DNA of 64,000 bases, taken from NCBI GenBank assembly GCA_029959195.1, contig CP114120.1:744001-808000 (forward strand), in the 5' to 3' direction. The DNA is from Dictyophora rubrovolvata. Its lineage: Eukaryota > Basidiomycota > Agaricomycetes > Phallales > Phallaceae. Positions 61,401 to 64,000 of this stretch are shown here, piece by piece. The notes beneath the pieces are model-generated. The model saw nothing but the letters and a program-made list of their open reading frames with translations, made no database searches and was not told where the DNA came from. The number at the start of each line of letters is the position of its first letter. The first letter of the stretch is position 1. Both the position numbers and the translations under genes were made by a program.

Positions 61401-63870
61401 GCTGCTGATGCAATGGATGTATGGGAATTTGGATATAACTTTGGAGACGCAATGATGGAGAGCACGCCGCATCTTTATCTCTCGGCCCTTCCCTTTGCCT
61501 CTCACGATTCATTTTTATCAAAAAAATACCTTAAAATATATCCTAGTCTTTTCACGTTCGACTTTGGCCAACCAGTCAGTTCATCGCGCAAAATGGGTAT
61601 CACGCAGAAAGCTCTTGGGACTCCAAGATCGCTTACTTTTTCGCCGAAAGGCAGATACATCGCAGCTGGCTCTAACGAAGGTGAATTTTGGGTATGGAAC
61701 TATGTAACGGGGGAGCGACTCCTGAGGGACATTCGTTCTAAAGTTGGAAAAGATCTCTATCATACGTGGGGAGTCTATGATATCGTATATTCTTGCGACG
61801 GAGAATTGGCTTATTGCTGTTTTTGCGACGGTGATATCCTGGTATGGAATACGAGGACAAATGAAACGAGCATGGAGGTATATGAGGAGATAATTGATGC
61901 CGAGTGTGATCTTTGCACCATCTCTTCGGATGGGTGCTTTATAACCTGGAGCACGGAGAAGGGAAGACTCCTATTTGATCGGAAAAATCATCGGATTATT
62001 GACCAATTTGATGGTAATGGATGTCTCATTCGCGTTGCTGTATTTTCGCCCAATGGAGACTGGCTTGCCTTTTATCGGGACTCTCGAACTGAGGTGTACA
62101 TATGGAATACTCGGAAACATACACAGGATGTCGTATTGCGCAATTCTCAAGGGTATCTGGCACTTACTGACAGCTACATTGCCTTTGAAAAAGACGACAC
62201 CTCAATAGAGATCCGGGATGTACGGTCGAACACTAAAGTCGCTGAAATTCAACACGATTCTTATGTCAACTGCTTCCAGTTTTCCCCCGATAATCAATAT
62301 ATCCTTTCTGCCTCCCACAATGTGTACTCAATTTGGAGCGTGTCTACAGGGGAATTAATCAGTCGATCCGATGTAGACAACATCATCCATTGTCTAACGT
62401 TCTCACACGATTCCAAATCAGTTGCGTTGGGCACATCCGATGGTACAATAAATGTTCGAAAATGGGATAAATCTGTGGAACTGGATGACTCGCATGGGGT
62501 TGAAAATGGGAGCGTAAATGCAATTTGGCTACGGGGTGTATATCTTATTCTTCAGTATGTGACGTCCCTTGGTCGCGGTTACCTCCAAATTTCAGATACT
62601 ACAACAACAAATACAATTGTTCTTGAAGTCGAACTTATAACCCCTGGACCTGTCAGAGTTTTCCCTGACGAGGAAAACGCGCGTGTGGCATATATCACCA
62701 GTCGTGGACTCTGTCTCTGGAACGAAAAAGAAGGCGAAATTGTTGTAGACGAACCAAGGAATTCAATCACCGCGCTCGGATGTTCAGACAAATATCTTAT
62801 CTCTGGGGACATGAAGGGAATCGTTAAGATATGGGATAGTTGCACCCGCAGCTTGATTGGTGGTCCAATCGCCGTTCCGGAGTGGGTAAGAATTCTTCTC
62901 GTCACCACAACGGGTACCCGCTTTGTTGTTGTTTATGGTGATGAAATGGAAATTCGAGAGTGCGGATCGGGTGGTATAGTAGGAGGACCGTTTACCTCCG
63001 AACCATCTTCGTTTCGCCCGGTTGCTTTTTCTGCCAACGAGACACATGTTATATGCATGTCAAATAATAGTGTCGATATCTTAGATGCATTAACGGGAGC
63101 AAGTGTGGAGTCAATTCCATTCTCATGGTTTGGTTCTGAATGGCAACTTTCTCTGAATGGGAAATATTTGACATGGATAGACAATGATGAAATGAAACTG
63201 CTCGACGCGGACACTGAAACATTGCTCAACGGTCCATCGTTTATTCAACCCGTCAGAAAGTCATGGTTTTCCAATGATTCGAAATCAATCATAACAGCGT
63301 CGAGTGCGGATACTTCGGGGAACACCGCATCTTTAGATATCTGGGACATCCAAATCGAAAAAACAATTATCGGGACAATTCGGTACCCGTTCAAACCGGA
63401 GGACATAAATACCCTAGCTCTGAGCAATAGATGTCTTGTTGATTCAATTGATCACTCTTCGCAATGTTTCATCTGGGACTTGGATGTATATGAGATGATG
63501 TCTACTCTGTACAACCCTCCATTCGCCGTTGATTGTCTCGACATTGAGGGGTAAGTTTAGTATTACTTGTATTAAGTATGGTTCACTTAAAGAAACACTC
63601 AGAAAACTGGCACCCAACAAGACGGAGATATTGGATTATGCATTAACGGCCTGGAAAAAAGCTTCGCTTTCCGCTTTCGCTAAGATGGATAACGGATGGG
63701 TTTTGGGTTTGCAGGGTGAGCTTTTGTTTTGGGTTCCAGAAAAGAGAAGAGCGGAATTCTGGTATCCATGCGTGATGCATGTACCGCATCGACATGTTAC
63801 CAAACTTAATTTCGAGAATTTTGTGCATGGTACTAGTTGGACAGAATGTAGAAAATGCACTAGTGTGTAG
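58486..63870 (+). CDS. NACHT-WD40 NLR-type protein, copy 2
   Basis: Tandem paralogue of the NLR at 49.1 kb, with the same exon layout and about 1,630 residues. The N-terminus is MAVSMSHSWEGIKIS joined to DARLLNPPSSWKHDPKF (C2-like, with NNCVIWNEPF and CERRVIDLLKIQ). The helical segment has ISPYVKIAWSILSVIPK and QQTIECAYFIRAYS. NACHT carries LSGQAGAGKSAVAHT, VVIVVDALDES and RIIVTTRPEQDIE. WD40 repeats start after the phase-0 intron following TWCA, and the C-terminal signature is NGWVLGLQGELLFWVPEKRR and FVHGTSWTEC, with the stop at 63868-63870. The reading frame is intact throughout. Copy 1 has an extra short 5' exon, while copy 2 starts directly in the corresponding exon. Large blocks are almost identical to copy 1, while others differ at many sites. 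Copy 2 ends 130 bp before the window edge, so further copies may lie beyond it. Confidence 0.85.
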
Positions 63871-64000
63871 CCTCCGAAGATGATCTTAGGCATGTTTGTA
63901 CAATTTTTCCGGTCTCGAGTTTGCGTTTGGTGAGACTTGTCCAGGAACAAAGATCCGTGCGAAATTATGAGTCTAAGATTCATTTATATATGCATAAACA

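Overview
The window is nuclear DNA of a filamentous basidiomycete, most likely an Agaricomycete (mushroom-forming fungus). The evidence is the many short introns of about 50-110 nt, two intron-containing tRNA-His genes, a secreted DyP-type peroxidase, a microsomal P450, a P5A ATPase, and two long NACHT-WD40 (NLR-type) proteins with a C-terminal signature typical of that group. Almost every gene is multi-exon, so gene boundaries below come from joining exons by splice signals and reading frame, not from single open frames. No ribosomal RNA, CRISPR array or intact transposon was recognised.

Layout. At 0.7-2.8 kb there are two calmodulin genes in tandem on the minus strand: a canonical calmodulin and a diverged paralogue with all four EF-hands. 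A long coiled-coil/proline-rich protein (3.9-8.5 kb, +) follows, then a dienelactone-hydrolase-like protein with a SnoaL/NTF2-like tail (8.9-10.5 kb, -). From 10.6 to 24.1 kb the window is gene-poor. It holds two tRNA-His genes, one unidentified exon, a diverged cyclophilin (17.9-18.7 kb, +) and a TC microsatellite.

From 24.2 to 43.6 kb lies a dense housekeeping block: the P5A ATPase Spf1 (-) and nucleolar Nop12 (+) fire from one divergent promoter, followed by a secreted DyP peroxidase (-), the checkpoint kinase Chk1 (+), SUMO-activating enzyme subunit Uba2 (+) and a cytochrome P450 (-). From 43.7 to 47.9 kb little is recognisable. A small cysteine-rich secreted protein follows at 48 kb. The last 15 kb hold two tandem paralogous NLR genes (49.1-54.6 and 58.5-63.9 kb, both +). 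They are separated by decayed sequence that includes remains of an alpha/beta-hydrolase gene.

The housekeeping genes act in separate pathways (ER membrane homeostasis, ribosome biogenesis, DNA-damage checkpoint, SUMO conjugation, calcium signalling) and do not form a cluster. The accessory parts are the peroxidase, the P450, the small secreted protein and the NLR pair. Most notable are: the NLR pair with patchwork near-identity suggesting gene conversion; shared 7-nt and 12-nt microexons in the two calmodulins; two introns with GC donors (same AG|GCTAGT donor, both 62 nt); and a possible Spf1 start codon split by an intron.
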